A DNA stretch of 64,000 bases. Source: Globodera rostochiensis (lineage: Eukaryota; Nematoda; Chromadorea; Rhabditida; Heteroderidae). Of this stretch, positions 20,403-33,055 are shown in pieces. The stretch covers positions 1 through 64,000 of the forward strand of contig JAEVLN010000021.1 in assembly GCA_018350325.1 (NCBI GenBank), read 5' to 3'. Numbering within the stretch: position 1 is the first letter of the stretch; each line of letters begins with the position of its first letter. The notes below the pieces were generated by a model. The model was not told where the DNA came from. It made no database searches and saw only the letters and a program-made list of their open reading frames with translations. Both the position numbers and the translations under genes were made by a program.

Positions 20403-20557
20403 AAGCAAAATATAAATAATAACATTTCGTTTCAGGAAAATGCAATAAAAACTTCTATACTTTAGTTTAAAAATTAAAATACAATGTGTCATAACGGTTA
20501 CTCCTTGCATATATTAAACATTTATTTCGTTTGTTATAAACTAATTACCAACTATTT

Positions 20558-20671
20558 ATGACGCAATATCACGTATTGTTTTACAACACTAAAAAAGAAT
20601 GGGAAAACGTGAAGTCCCAAAAAGTCCACATTGATCAGATCGAGACAAGACGAGTTCAATTTGTTGCCTGA
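20558..20671 (+). CDS. ORF, 37 aa, unknown product
   Basis: ATG to TGA, MTQYHVLFYNTKKEWEN followed by KSQKVHIDQIETRRVQF: charged, helical and protein-like. After the TGA another frame (EWGNETNYLII) stays open to a TAA, so a one-base indel or an exon end near 20665 is possible. Unassigned. Confidence 0.45.
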   Translation: MTQYHVLFYNTKKEWENVKSQKVHIDQIETRRVQFVA

Positions 20672-20679
20672 GTGGGGAA

Positions 20680-21570
20680 ATGAGACGAATTACTTGATCA
20701 TTTAAAATAAATGGTAAAACCATGTTAAAATTATTTCAATAAATACAAAAAATAAACCATATCGAAAAAATTCTAAAAAAACTTGGTGTTTCTAATTAAT
20801 GTACAAAATTGATTTATTTATTGCAAAAACCAAATATAACGCGTTTCGTGAAGAATTAAATGGATGCGAGAAATTCAGACGGAAAAACTTCTACATTTGA
20901 AATAAAATTATAATTTCTTCATTGTTAATTAAAAAAATGTATTTTTACAACGCTAAATATGGTTATCTAAATTAAAGGAACTTTTAATCGATCGATTGCT
21001 TATCAAATTGCAAGTTGGCTTAAAAATGATGTAAATTGCATAAAATAATTGAACCTTAATTGTAAATTTTAATTTCCAATGAAATAACAGCAGGTATTAT
21101 TATTAAAATGATAATTGAAAAAAAATAAGGGAAAATATTAAATATTATTCGAATTATTCTTAACATACTATGTTTAGTTTATTAACATAAATTTATGTTA
21201 ATATTTTTTTGTTCCGCCTTCTTCGTTAAAAGTAGATAATGTTACATAATTTTCGATAAGAGTATATTAGTTTTATTAAAATATTCAGCGGGGTTTTTAT
21301 GTTATAGTGAAATGGATTTCTTTAAGCTGTTGATTATTTTTATTTATTTATTATTTTAGTAAACTCAAAATGCAGCTGATTTCTAATAATCAGTTTGAAG
21401 GAAATGAGCTTGTTTTTTTGTAATTTACTTACAAATTTGGGCCTTTGTTTTATTTTTATACGGCCAAGGTTTTTTAATATTTTTATTTTTTAAATCCAAA
21501 TTTTGTTTATGAAACCCGAAGGTCTTTTTTGAATCTTGGGGTGGTTCTTTAACTTGTCGCCGTGCTGAGA
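20680..21570. other. AT-rich gap before satellite
   Basis: AT-rich, no supported gene. The last 150 bases become satellite-like gradually (GCTGAGAATCTTAACAG). Confidence 0.45.
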
Positions 21571-21574
21571 ATCT

Positions 21575-24500
21575 TAACAGAATCCGAAAGGCTCGTGCCA
21601 GAGAGATCAATATAAGATTCGCATTTTTATCCTCATAGCTAAAAAACTACAGTTCTCTCTATAATCGTTATTATTCTCTTGATAATTGCTGAACGCTGTC
21701 TCGTGTGTTGTGTCCGAAAGGCTCGTGCCAGAGAGATCAATATAAGATTCGCAAATTTTATCCTCATAGCTAAAAAACCACAGTTCTCTCTAAAATCGAT
21801 ATTATTCTCTGGATAATTGCTGTACGCTGTCGCGTGAGTTGTGTCCGAAAGGCTCGTGCCAGAGAGATCAATATAAGATTCGCAAATTTTATCCTCATAG
21901 CTAAAAGGCTACAGTTCTCTCAAAAATCGTTATTATTCTTTGGATAATTGCTGTAAGCTGTCGCGTGAGTTGTGTCCAAAAGGCTCGTGCCAGAGAGATC
22001 AATATAAGATTCGCAAATTTAACCTCATAGCTAAAAGCCTACAGTTCTCTCTAAAATCGTTATTGTTCTCTGGATAATTGCTGTAAGCTGTCGCGTGAGT
22101 TGTGTCCAAAAGGCTCGTGCCAGAGAGATCAATATAAGATTCGCAACATTTATCCTCATAGCTAAAAACCTACAGTTCTCTCTATAATCGTTATTATTCT
22201 CTTGATAATTGCTGAACGCTGTCTCGTGTGTTGTGTCCGAAAGGCTCGTGCCAGAGAGATCAATATAAGATTCGCAAATTTTATCCTCATAGCTAAAAAA
22301 ACACAGTTCTCTCTAAAATCGATATTATTCTCTGGATAATTGCTGTACGCTGTCGCGTGAGTTGTGTCCGAAAGGCTCGTGCCAGAGAGATCAATATAAG
22401 ATTCGCAAATTTTATCCTCATAGCTAAAAGGCTACAGTTCTCTCAAAAATCGTTATTATTCTTTGGATAATTGCTGTAAGCTGTCGCGTGAGTTGTGTCC
22501 AAAAGGCTCGTGCCAGAGAGATCAATATAAGATTCGCAAATTTAACCTCATAGCTAAAAACCTACAGTTCTCTCTAAAATCGTTATTATTCTCTGGATAA
22601 TAGCTGTAAGCTGTCGCGTGAGTTGTGTCGCGTGAGTTGTGTCCAAAAGGCTCGTGACAGAGAGATCAATATAAGATTCGCATTTTTATCCTCATAGCTA
22701 AAAACCTACAGTTCTCTCTAAAATCGTTAATATTCTCTGGATAATTGCTGTAAACTGTCGCGTGAGTTGTGTCCAAAAGGCTCGTGCCAGAAAGATCAAT
22801 ATAAGATTCGCAATTTTATCCTCATAGCTAAAAACTTACAGTTCTCTCTAAAATCGTTATTATTCTCTGGATAATAGCTGTAAGCTGTCGCGTGAGTTGT
22901 GTCGCGTGAGTTGTGTCCAAAAGGCTCGTGACAGAGAGATCAATATAAGATTCGCATTTTTATCCTCATAGCTAAAAACCTACAGTTCTCTCTAAAATCG
23001 TTATTATTCTCTGGATAATAGCTGTAAGCTGTCGCGTGAGTTGTGTCCGAAAGGCTCGTGCCAGAAAGATCAATATAAGATTCGCAAATTTTATCCTCAT
23101 AGCTAAAAACCTACAGTTCTCTCTAAAATCGTTAATATTCTCTGGATAATTGCTGTAAACTGTCGCGTGAGTTGTGTCCAAAAGGCTCGTGCCAGAAAGA
23201 TCAATATAAGATTCGCAATTTTATCCTCATAGCTAAAAACTTCCAGTTCTCTCTAAAATCGTTATTATTCTCTGGATAATTGCTGTAAGCTGTCGCGTGA
23301 GTTGTGTCCAAAAGCCTCGTGCCAGAGAGATCAATATAAGATTCACAACATTGATCCTCATAGCTAAAAGCCTACAGTTCTCTCTAAAATCGTTATTGTT
23401 CTCTGGATAATTGCTGTAAGCTGTCGCGTGAGTTGTGTCCAAAAGGCTCGTGCCAGAGAGATCAATATAAGATTCGCAACATTTATCCTCATAGCTAAAA
23501 ACCTACAGTTCTCTCTATAATCGTTATTATTCTCTTGATAATTGCTGAACGCTGTCTCGTGTGTTGTGTCCGAAAGGCTCGTGCCAGAGAGATCAATATA
23601 AGATTCGCAAATTTTATCCTCATAGCTAAAAAACCACAGTTCTCTCTAAAATCGATATTATTCTCTGGATAATTGCTGTAACGCTGTCGCGTGAGTTGTG
23701 TCCAAAAGGCTCGAGCCAGAGAGATCAATATAAGATTCGCAACATTTATCCTCATAGCAAAAAACCTACAGTTCTCTCTAAAATCGTTATTATTCTCTGG
23801 ATAATTGCTGAACGCTGTCGCATGAGTTGTGTCCGAAAGGCTCGTGTAAGAGAGATCAATATAAGATTCGCAAATTTTATCCTCATAGCTAAAAACCTAC
23901 AGTTCTCTCAAAAATCGTTATTATTCTCAGGATAATTGCTGTAAGCTGTCGCGTGAGTTGTGTCCAAAAGGCTCGTGCCAGAGAGATCAATATAAGATTC
24001 GCAACATTTATCCTCATAGCTAAAAAACCTACAGTTCTCTCTAAAATCGTTATTATTCTCTGGATAATTGCTGAACACTGTCGCGTGAGTTGTGTCCGAA
24101 AGGCTCGTGCCAGAGAGATCAATATAAGATTCGCAACATTTATCCTCATAGCAAAAAACCTACAGTTCTCTCTAAAATCGTTATTATTCTCTGGATAATT
24201 GCTGAACACTGTCGCGTGAGTTGTGTCCGAAAGGCTCGTGCCAGAGAGATCAATATAAGATTCGCAACATTTATCCTCATAGCTAAAAACCTACAGTTCT
24301 CTCTAAAATCGTTATTATTCTCTGGATAATTGCTGAACACTGTCGCGTGAGTTGTGTCCGAAAGGCTCGTGCCAGAGAGATCAATATAAGATTCGCAAAT
24401 TTTATCCTCATAGCTAAAAACCTACTCTCTCTAAAATCGTTATTATTCTCTGGATAATTGCTGAACGCTGTCGCGTGAGTTGTGTCCGAAAGGCTCGTGT

Positions 24501-27500
24501 AAGAGAGATCAATATAAGATTCGCAAATTTTATCCTCATAGCTAAAAACCTACAGTTCTCTCAAAAATCGTTATTATTCTCAGGATAATTGCTGTAAGCT
24601 GTCGCGTGAGTTGTGTCCAAAAGGCTCGTGCCAGAGAGATCAATATAAGATTCGCAACATTTATCCTCATAGCTAAAAACCTACAGTTCTCTCTAAAATC
24701 GTTATTATTCTCTGGATAATTGCTGAACACTGTCGCGTGAGTTGTGTCCGAAAGGCTCGTGCCAGAGAGATCAATATAAGATTCGCAAATTTTATCCTCA
24801 TAGCTAAAAACCTACTCTCTCTAAAATCGTTATTATTCTCTGGATAATTGCTGAACGCTGTCGCGTGAGTTGTGTCCAAAAGGCTCGTGCCAGAGAGATC
24901 AATATAAGATTCGCAAATTTAACCTCATAGCTAAAAACCTTCAGTTCTCTCTAAAATCGATATTATTCTCTGGATAATTGCTGAACGCTGTCGCGTGAGT
25001 TGTGTCCGAAAGGCTCGTGTCAGAGAGATCAATATAAGATTTGCAACATTTATCCTCATAGCTAAAAACCTTCAGTTCTCTCTAAAATCGATATTATTCT
25101 CTGGATAATTGCTGTACGCTGTCGCGTGAGTTGTGTCCGAAAGGCTCGTGCCAGAGAGATCAATATAAGATTCGCAAATTTTATCCTCATAGCTAAAAAC
25201 CTACAGTTCTCTCAAAAATCGTTATTATTCTCTGAATAATTGCTGTAAGCTGTCGCGTGAGTTGTGTCCAAAAGGCTCGTGCCAGAGAGATCAATATAAG
25301 ATTCGCAACATTTATCCTCATAGCTAAAAACCTACAGTTCTCTCTAAAATCGTTATTATTCTCTGGATAATTGCTGAACGCTGTCGCGTGAGTTGTGTCC
25401 GAAAGGCTCGTGCCAGAGAGATCAATATAAGATTCGCAAATTTTATCCTCATAGCTAAAAACCTACAGTTCTCTCTAAAATCGTTATTATTCTCTGGATA
25501 ATTGCTGAACGCTGTCGCGTGAGTTGTGTCCGAAAGGCTCGTGCCAGAGAGATCAATATAAGATTCGCAAATTTTATCCTCATAGCTAAAAACCTACAGT
25601 TCTCTCAAAAATCGTTATTATTCTCTGGATAATTGCTGTAAGCTGTCGCGTGAGTTGTGTCCAAAAGGCTCGTGCCAGAGAGATCAATATAAGATTCGCA
25701 ACATTTATCCTCATAGCTAAAAACCTACAGTTCTCTCTAAAATCGTTATTATTCTCTGGATAATTGCTGAACACTGTCGCGTGAGTTGTGTCCGAAAGGC
25801 TCGTGCCAGAGAGATCAATATAAGATTCGCAACATTTATCCTCATAGCTAAAAACCTACAGTTCTCTCTAAAATCGTTATTATTCTCTGGATAATTGCTG
25901 AACGCTGTCGCATGAGTTGTGTCCGAAAGGCTCGTGTCAGAGAGATCAATATAAGATTCGCAAATTTTATCCTCATAGCTAAAAACCTACAGTTCTCTCT
26001 AAAATCGTTATTATTCTCTGGATAATTGCTGTAAGCTGTCGCGTGAGTTGTGTCCGAAAGGCTCGTGCCAGAGAGATCAATATAAGATTCGCAACATTTA
26101 TCCTCATAGCTAAAAACCTACAGTTCTCTCTAAAATCGTTATTATTCTCTGGATAATTGCTGTACAGCTGTCGCGTGAGTTGTGTCCGAAAGGCTCGTGC
26201 CAGAGAGATCAATATAAGATTCGCAACATTTATCCTCATAGCTAAAAACCTACAGTTCTCTCTAAAATCGTTATTATTCTCTGGATAATTGCTGAACACT
26301 GTCGCGTGAGTTGTGTCCGAAAGGCTCGTGCCAGAGAGATCAATATAAGATTCGCAAATTTTATCCTCATAGCTAAAAACCTACAGTTCTCTCTAAAATC
26401 GTTATTATTCTCTGGATAATTGCTGAACGCTGTCGCGTGAGTTGAGTCCGAAAGGCTCGTGCCAGAGAGATCAATATAAGATTTGCAACATTTATCCTCA
26501 TAGCTAAAAACCTACAGTTCTCTCTAAAATCGTTATTATTCTCTGGATAATTGCTGTAAGCTGTCGCGTGAGTTGTGTCCAAAAGGCTCGTGCCAGAGAG
26601 ATCAATATAAGATTCGCAACATTTATCCTCATAGCTAAAAACCTACAGTTCTCTCTAAAATCGTTATTATTCTCTGGATAATTGCTGAACACTGTCGCGT
26701 GAGTTGTGTCCGAAAGGCTCGTGCCAGAGAGATCAATATAAGATTCGCAAATTTTATCCTCATAGCTAAAAACCTACAGTTCTCTCTAAAATCGTTATTA
26801 TTCTCTGGATAATTGCTGAACGCTGTCGCGTGAGTTGTGTCCGAAAGGCTCGTGCCAGAGAGATCAATATAAGATTCGCAAATTTTATCCTCATAGCTAA
26901 AAACCTACAGTTCTCTCTAAAATCGTTATTATTCTCTGGATAATTGCTGTAAGCTGTCGCGTGAGTTGTGTCCGAAAGGCTCGTGCCAGAGAGATCAATA
27001 TAAGATTCGCAAATTTTATCCTCATAGCTAAAAACCTACAGTTCTCTCTAAAATCGTTATTATTCTCTGGATAATTGCTGTAAGCTGTCGCGTGAGTTGT
27101 GTCCAAAAGGCTCGTGCCAGAGAGATCAATATAAGATTCGCAACATTTATCCTCATAGCTAAAAACCTACAGTTCTCTCTAAAATCGTTATTATTCTCTG
27201 GATAATTGCTGAACGCTGTCGCGTGAGTTGTGTCCGAAAGGCTCGTGCCAGAGAGATCAATATAAGATTCGCAAATTTTATCCTCATAGCTAAAAACCTA
27301 CAGTTCTCTCTAAAATCGTTATTATTCTCTGGATAATTGCTGAACGCTGTCGCGTGAGTTGTGTCCGAAAGGCTCGTGCCAGAGAGATCAATATAAGATT
27401 CGCAATTTTATCCTCATAGATAAAAACTTACAGTTCTCTCTAAAATCGTTATTATTCTCTGGATAATTGCTGTAAGCTGTCGCGTGAGTTGTGTCCAAAA

Positions 27501-29850
27501 GGCTCGTGCCAGAGAGGTCAATATAAGATTCACAACATTGATCCTCATAGCTAAAAACCTACAGTTCTCTCTAAAATCGTTATTGGATAATTGCTGAACA
27601 CTGACGCGTGAGTTGTGTCCAAAAGGCTCGTGCCAGAGAGATCAATATAAGATTCGCAACATTTATCCTCATAGCTAAAAACCTACAGTTCTCTCTAAAA
27701 TCGTTATTATTCTCTGGATAATTGCTGAACGCTGTCGCGTGAGTTGTGTCCAAAAGGCTCGTGCCAGAGAGATCAATATAAGATTCGCAACATTTATCCT
27801 CATAGCTAAAAACCTACAGTTCTCTCTAAAATCGTTATTATTCTCTGGATAATTGCTGAACACTGTCGCGTGAGTTGTGTCCAAAAGGCTCGTGCCAGAG
27901 AGATCAATATAAGATTCGCAACATTTATCCTCATAGCTAAAAACCTACAGTTCTCTCTAAAATCGTTATTATTCTCTGGATAATTGCTGAACGCTGTCGC
28001 GTGAGTTGTGTCCGAAAGGCTCGTGCCAGAGAGATCAATATAAGATTCGCAAATTTTATCCTCATAGCTAAAAACCTACAGTTCTCTCTAAAATCGATAT
28101 TATTCTCTGGATAATTGCTGTACGCTGTCGCGTGAGTTGTGTCCGAAAGGCTCGTGCCAGAGAGATCAATATAAGATTCGCAAATTTTATCCTCATAGCT
28201 AAAAACCTACAGTTCTCTCTAAAATCGTTATTATTCTCATGGATAATTGCTGTAAGCTGTCGCGTGAGTTGTGTCCAAAAGGCTCGTGCCAGAGAGATCA
28301 ATATAAGATTCGCAACATTTATCCTCATAGCTAAAAACCTACAGTTCTCTCTAAAATCGTTATTATTCTCTGGATAATTGCTGAACACTGTCGCGTGAGT
28401 TGTGTCCGAAAGGCTCGTGCCAGAGAGATCAATATAAGATTCGCAAATTTTATCCTCATAGCTAAAAACCTACAGTTCTCTCTAAAATCGTTATTATTCT
28501 CTGGATAATTGCTGAACGCTGTCGCGTGAGTTGTGTCCGAAAGGCTCGTGCCAGAGAGATCAATATAAGATTCGCAACATTTATCCTCATAGCTAAAAAC
28601 CTACAGTTCTCTCTAAAATCGTTATTATTCTCTGGATAATTGCTGAACGCTGTCGCGTGAGTTGTGTCCAAAAGGCTCGTGCCAGAGAGATCAATATAAG
28701 ATTCGCAATTTTATCCTCATAGCTAAAAACCTACAGTTCTCTCTAAAATCGTTATTATTCTCTGGATAATTGCTGTAAGCTGTCGCGTGAGTTGTGTCCG
28801 AAAGGCTCGTGCCAGAGAGATCAATATAAGATTCGCAACATTTATCCTCATAGCTAAAAACCTACAGTTCTCTCTAAAATCGTTATTATTCTCTGGATAA
28901 TTGCTGAACAGCTGTCGCGTGAGTTGTGTCCGAAAGGCTCGTGCCAGAGAGATCAATATAAGATTCGCAACATTTTATCCTCATAGCTAAAAACGTACAG
29001 TTCTCTCTAAAATCGATATTATTCTCTGGATAATTGCTGTCGTTATTATTCTCTGGATAATTGCTGTAAGCTGTCGCGTGAGTTGTGTCCAAAAGGCTCG
29101 TGCCAGAGAGATCATATAAGATACGCAATTTTATCCTCATAGCTAAAAACCTACAGTTCTCTCTAAAATCGTTATTATTCTCTGGATAATTGCTGAACAC
29201 TGTCGCGTGAGTTGTGTCCGAAAGGCTCGTGCCAGAGAGATCAATATAAGATTCGCAAATTTTATCCTCATAGCTAAAAACCTACAGTTCTCTCTAAAAT
29301 CGTTATTATTCTCTGGATAATTGCTGAACGCTGTCGCGTGAGTTGAGTCCGAAAGGCTCGTGCCAGAGAGATCAATATAAGATTTGCAACATTTATCCTC
29401 ATAGCTAAAAACCTGCAGTTCTCTCTAAAATCGTTATTATTCTCTGGATAATTGCTGAACACTGTCGCGTGAGTTGAGTCCGAAAGGCTCGTGCCAGAGA
29501 GATCAATATAGGATTTGCAACATTTATCCTCATAGCTAAAAACCTTAAGTTCTCTCTAAAATCGTTATTATTCTCTGGATAATTGCTGAACGCTGTCGCA
29601 TGAGTTGTGTCCGAAAGGCTCGTGCCAGAAAGATCAATATAAGATTCGCAAATTTTATCCTCATAGCTAAAAACCTACAGTTCTCTCTAAAATCGTTAAT
29701 ATTCTCTGGATAATTGCTGTAAACTGTCGCGTGAGTTGTGTCCAAAAGGCTCGTGACAGAGAGATCAATATAAGATTCGCATTTTTATCCTCATAGCTAA
29801 AAACCTACAGTTCTCTCTAAAATCGTTATTATTCTCTGGATAATTGCTGG
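21575..29850. repeat. ~131-bp satellite array, left block (about 63 units)
   Basis: The anchor GGCTCGTG recurs every 130-132 bp (21591, 21721, 21852, 21983, 22113 and on). Unit landmarks in order: AGAGAGATCAATATAAG, TTCGCAAATTTTATCCTC, ATAGCTAAAAACCTACAG, CTCTCTAAAATCGTTATTAT, TCTGGATAATTGCTG, CTGTCGCGTGAGTTGTGTCC. Two main variants, GCAACATTT and GCAAATTTT, are mixed. Reverse-strand ORFs of 60-106 codons recur only because the unit has few stops; with a period of 131 the frame shifts at each unit, so they are not genes. Confidence 0.97.
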
Positions 29851-32800
29851 TACTGTTGCGTGAGTTGTCAAAGGCTCGTGCCAGAGTAAATGCAACTTTT
29901 ATCTTATAGCGAAAACTAACAGTTCTCTCTAAATCGTTATATTCTCTGGAAAAAAAACGCTGTCACATGAGTTGGGTCCGAAAGGCTCGTGGCAGAGAGA
30001 TTATATGAAAATTTATCCCAAAATAAAACCTCATTCTCAAAAACCTTAATTCCTAAAATTTTTAAACTTTGGTTTCGAAAGGCTCCCGGAGTTTTCAAAC
30101 CTTTCCCCAAGCAAAAAACCAACATTTCTCTCTAAAACCTTATTTTCTCTAAAATTTGTTAATTTTCCTGGTTTCCAAGGCTGTGCGAGGCCCAAAAAGT
30201 TCGCAAAACCCCAATATAAACCAAATTTCTCTCAAAAACCTTAATTCTCTAAATTTGTTTACTTCGGTAATTGTGTAAAAGGGCTTCCCGAGGTCAAAAG
30301 TTCCAAATTTCCATAAAAAACCAACTTTCCTCAAAATTATTTCTCTAAATATTTTAATTTCTGGTTTCCGAACCTCCCGGGAGTTTAAAGGTTCGAAAAT
30401 CTTAAAAACCAATTTCTCTAAAACTAATTCTTTTAAAAATTTTTATTTTCGGTAATTGTGGGTCCGTGAGTTGTGTAAAAAGGGGGTTCCCAAGGGGAAT
30501 TAATATAAGATTCAAATTACCTCATAAAAACCCTTTAAGTTTCTCAAAATGTTTTATTTCTGGTAATTGTTAAGGTCGCGTGTTGGGTCAAAGGTTGCCG
30601 AGAGATAATAAATTAACTTTACCCTCTAAAAACCTAATTCTCTCAAAATCTTATTATCTTGGAAATTTGGGTTTGGCGGGTTTGGCCAAAGTGTCCGGGA
30701 AGATAAATTTAATTTTCGCAAATTTATCCTCATAAAAACCTACATTTCTCTAAAATTTTTATTTCGGAAAATTGTGAACTTGCGTGAGTGTGCCCAAAGG
30801 GTCGGCCAGGAGATTAAATAAGATCAAATTTTTCCCTCATCAAAAACCAAATTCTCCTAAAATTTTAATTCTCTGTAATTGTGAAACTGGTATGGCGAGG
30901 GTTCCGAAGCCCCCGGGAAAAATAAATTAACTTTTATCCTCATAAAAAACCTCTTCCTAAACGTTATTTTCTGGATAATTGCTGTAAGCGGGCCGTGAGT
31001 TGTGTCCAAAGGCTCGAAAGGGAAAAAATTAAATTCGCAAATTTATCCTCATAGAAAAACCTCATTCTCTCAAAATTATTTTCTGAAATTTGCAAAGTGG
31101 GTGTAAAGGTTTCCCAAAGTCTTAAAAATTTCGTTTTTTTACCCTCTGAAAAAACTACTTTTCCCCAAAAAATTTTTTAACTCTGGAAATTTAAGTTGCA
31201 TTTTCCAAAGGGTTTCCCAAAGTCTTTAAAATTTCGAAATTTTTTATGAAAAAAAACCTCAGTTTTCAAAAGTTTTTCCGGATAATCTGAAGTTTATTTC
31301 AAACCCTCAAGAAAAATAGTTCTCAAATCTATATCCAAATTTCTCTAAAATCGTATATTCTCAAATCGTGGGGGTCTCTGATAGTTTCCCAAATTCGTGC
31401 ATAGGAAAATAAGTTCCAAATTTATATACTAAATTCATCCTCGTATTTTTTCCAAATTGCTAAACGTCATTAGTTTGCAAATTACCTCGTACCCAAAAAA
31501 ATAATTTTCCAAAATCATATATTCGCTAAAACCTCATCCTAAAATCGTATTATCTCGGTAATGCGAAATGTCGTAATTGCCGAAGCTCTGCAGAAGATCT
31601 AAAGTTCTCCAAATCTTATTCTCTAAACTAAGTTTCCTATGTTATCCTAAGGTCTTGCAAAGTTTAGTTTGAAATTAAGCTTGCTGAAAGATCTAAAGTT
31701 CGCAAATGATCTATACTAAATCCCAATCTTCTAAGCTTATTCCAAACTGCAAAATCTTTATTTCCGAATTTATCCATGAGTAAAAAATCCAAATCATTAG
31801 TAAATTTACCTTCTAAAAGTTAAGGTCTTCCAGAACGTTATTATTTTTAATTGCTCGAAATCATTAAAATCGAAATTTACCCAAAATTCTGACATTTCCT
31901 ATGTAAACTGGATTTCCAAACGTTCTATTTTGATATCGTAACCCGGATTTCCCAAAAATTCGTTTTTTAATATAAGTCGAGTTTTCTCAAAAACCAATTC
32001 TCAAATAAGTTCCTTTTCTCTCAAAACCTCCGAGTTCTAAAGTTCGAATTATTCCTAAGCAATACAAGTTCGCTTAAGTTCGTCAATTTGTAAGTAACGT
32101 TTTAATTTGTAACCCTTGAAAAGTCATTAAGCTCGCAAATTTATCCAAGCTTACCACAGTTTTTAAAAATCGTTATTTCCAAAATGCAGTTCCCTGAATT
32201 GTAAAAATCTCGGTAAGATCAGTTCCCCGTATTTCATGTAAACCACATTTCGCAAATGTATTATCTGCAAATGTAATATTCGCTGAATTGTTACCCTGAA
32301 AGCCAATTTTCAAATTTTATCTAAATTCAACCTTCCTATGTAAATTCTCTTAATGTAAATTCGATTTGTAACCTCTAGTAAAGCACATTAAAGTATTTAT
32401 CTCAAGTAATTACTTAAGTTCTAAATTCTTTTCTCGGTAGGTAATCTTGGTTGATTTTCCTAAAAGTTGCTAAAATCAATTTCATCATTTTCTCAAATCC
32501 TAAGTTCCAAATTGTTTTATTCTCGAAATGTGAAACTTCCCGTAATTCCAAATTCTCGGCTAGAAAGTCTTAAATCGATTTTTCTGAAAAATATCGTTGC
32601 AAAATATTCTTCTCAAAAACTAAATTCGAGTTGTGCAAAAGCTCTGTAAAACTCATTTCTAAATCGATATTATTCTCGAAATTCTAACTGTCGCGTAAGT
32701 TTTCCCAAACTCGTATTAACCGAAATTGCTAACGTGAAAAAAAAGGTTTTCAATTTTTTTTAAATTAAAAATTTTCGAAAAACCCTTTTAAAAAATCCCC

Positions 32801-32889
32801 CCAAAATTTAAGGGCAAAAAAACCCCTAAAAAAAAAAAGTTTCTCTCTAAAATCTTTATTATTCTCTGGATAATTGCTGAACGCTGTCG

Positions 32890-32950
<61 letters not shown>

Positions 32951-33055
32951 AAAAACCAGTTCTCTTAAATCGTTATTATTTCTGGATAATTGCTGACGTG
33001 TAAGGGCTCGGGAGATCAATAAAGATTCGCAAATTTCCTCATAGCTAAAACCTAC
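29850..33055. repeat. Degraded core of the satellite
   Basis: Unit landmarks are still recognisable at about 131-bp spacing (for example GGATAATTGCTGTAAGC at about 30972), but they are shortened, indel-ridden and padded with A, T and C homopolymers. It grades into sequence where only AAAATCGT or TTCGCAAAT remain. It contains a T57 run (32891-32947). Intact units resume at about 33060. Confidence 0.85.
32891..32947 (+). repeat. T57 homopolymer
   Basis: Fifty-seven T directly after GCTGTCGC of a satellite unit, replacing the GTGAGTTGTG part. It is by far the longest homopolymer here. Confidence 0.95.
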
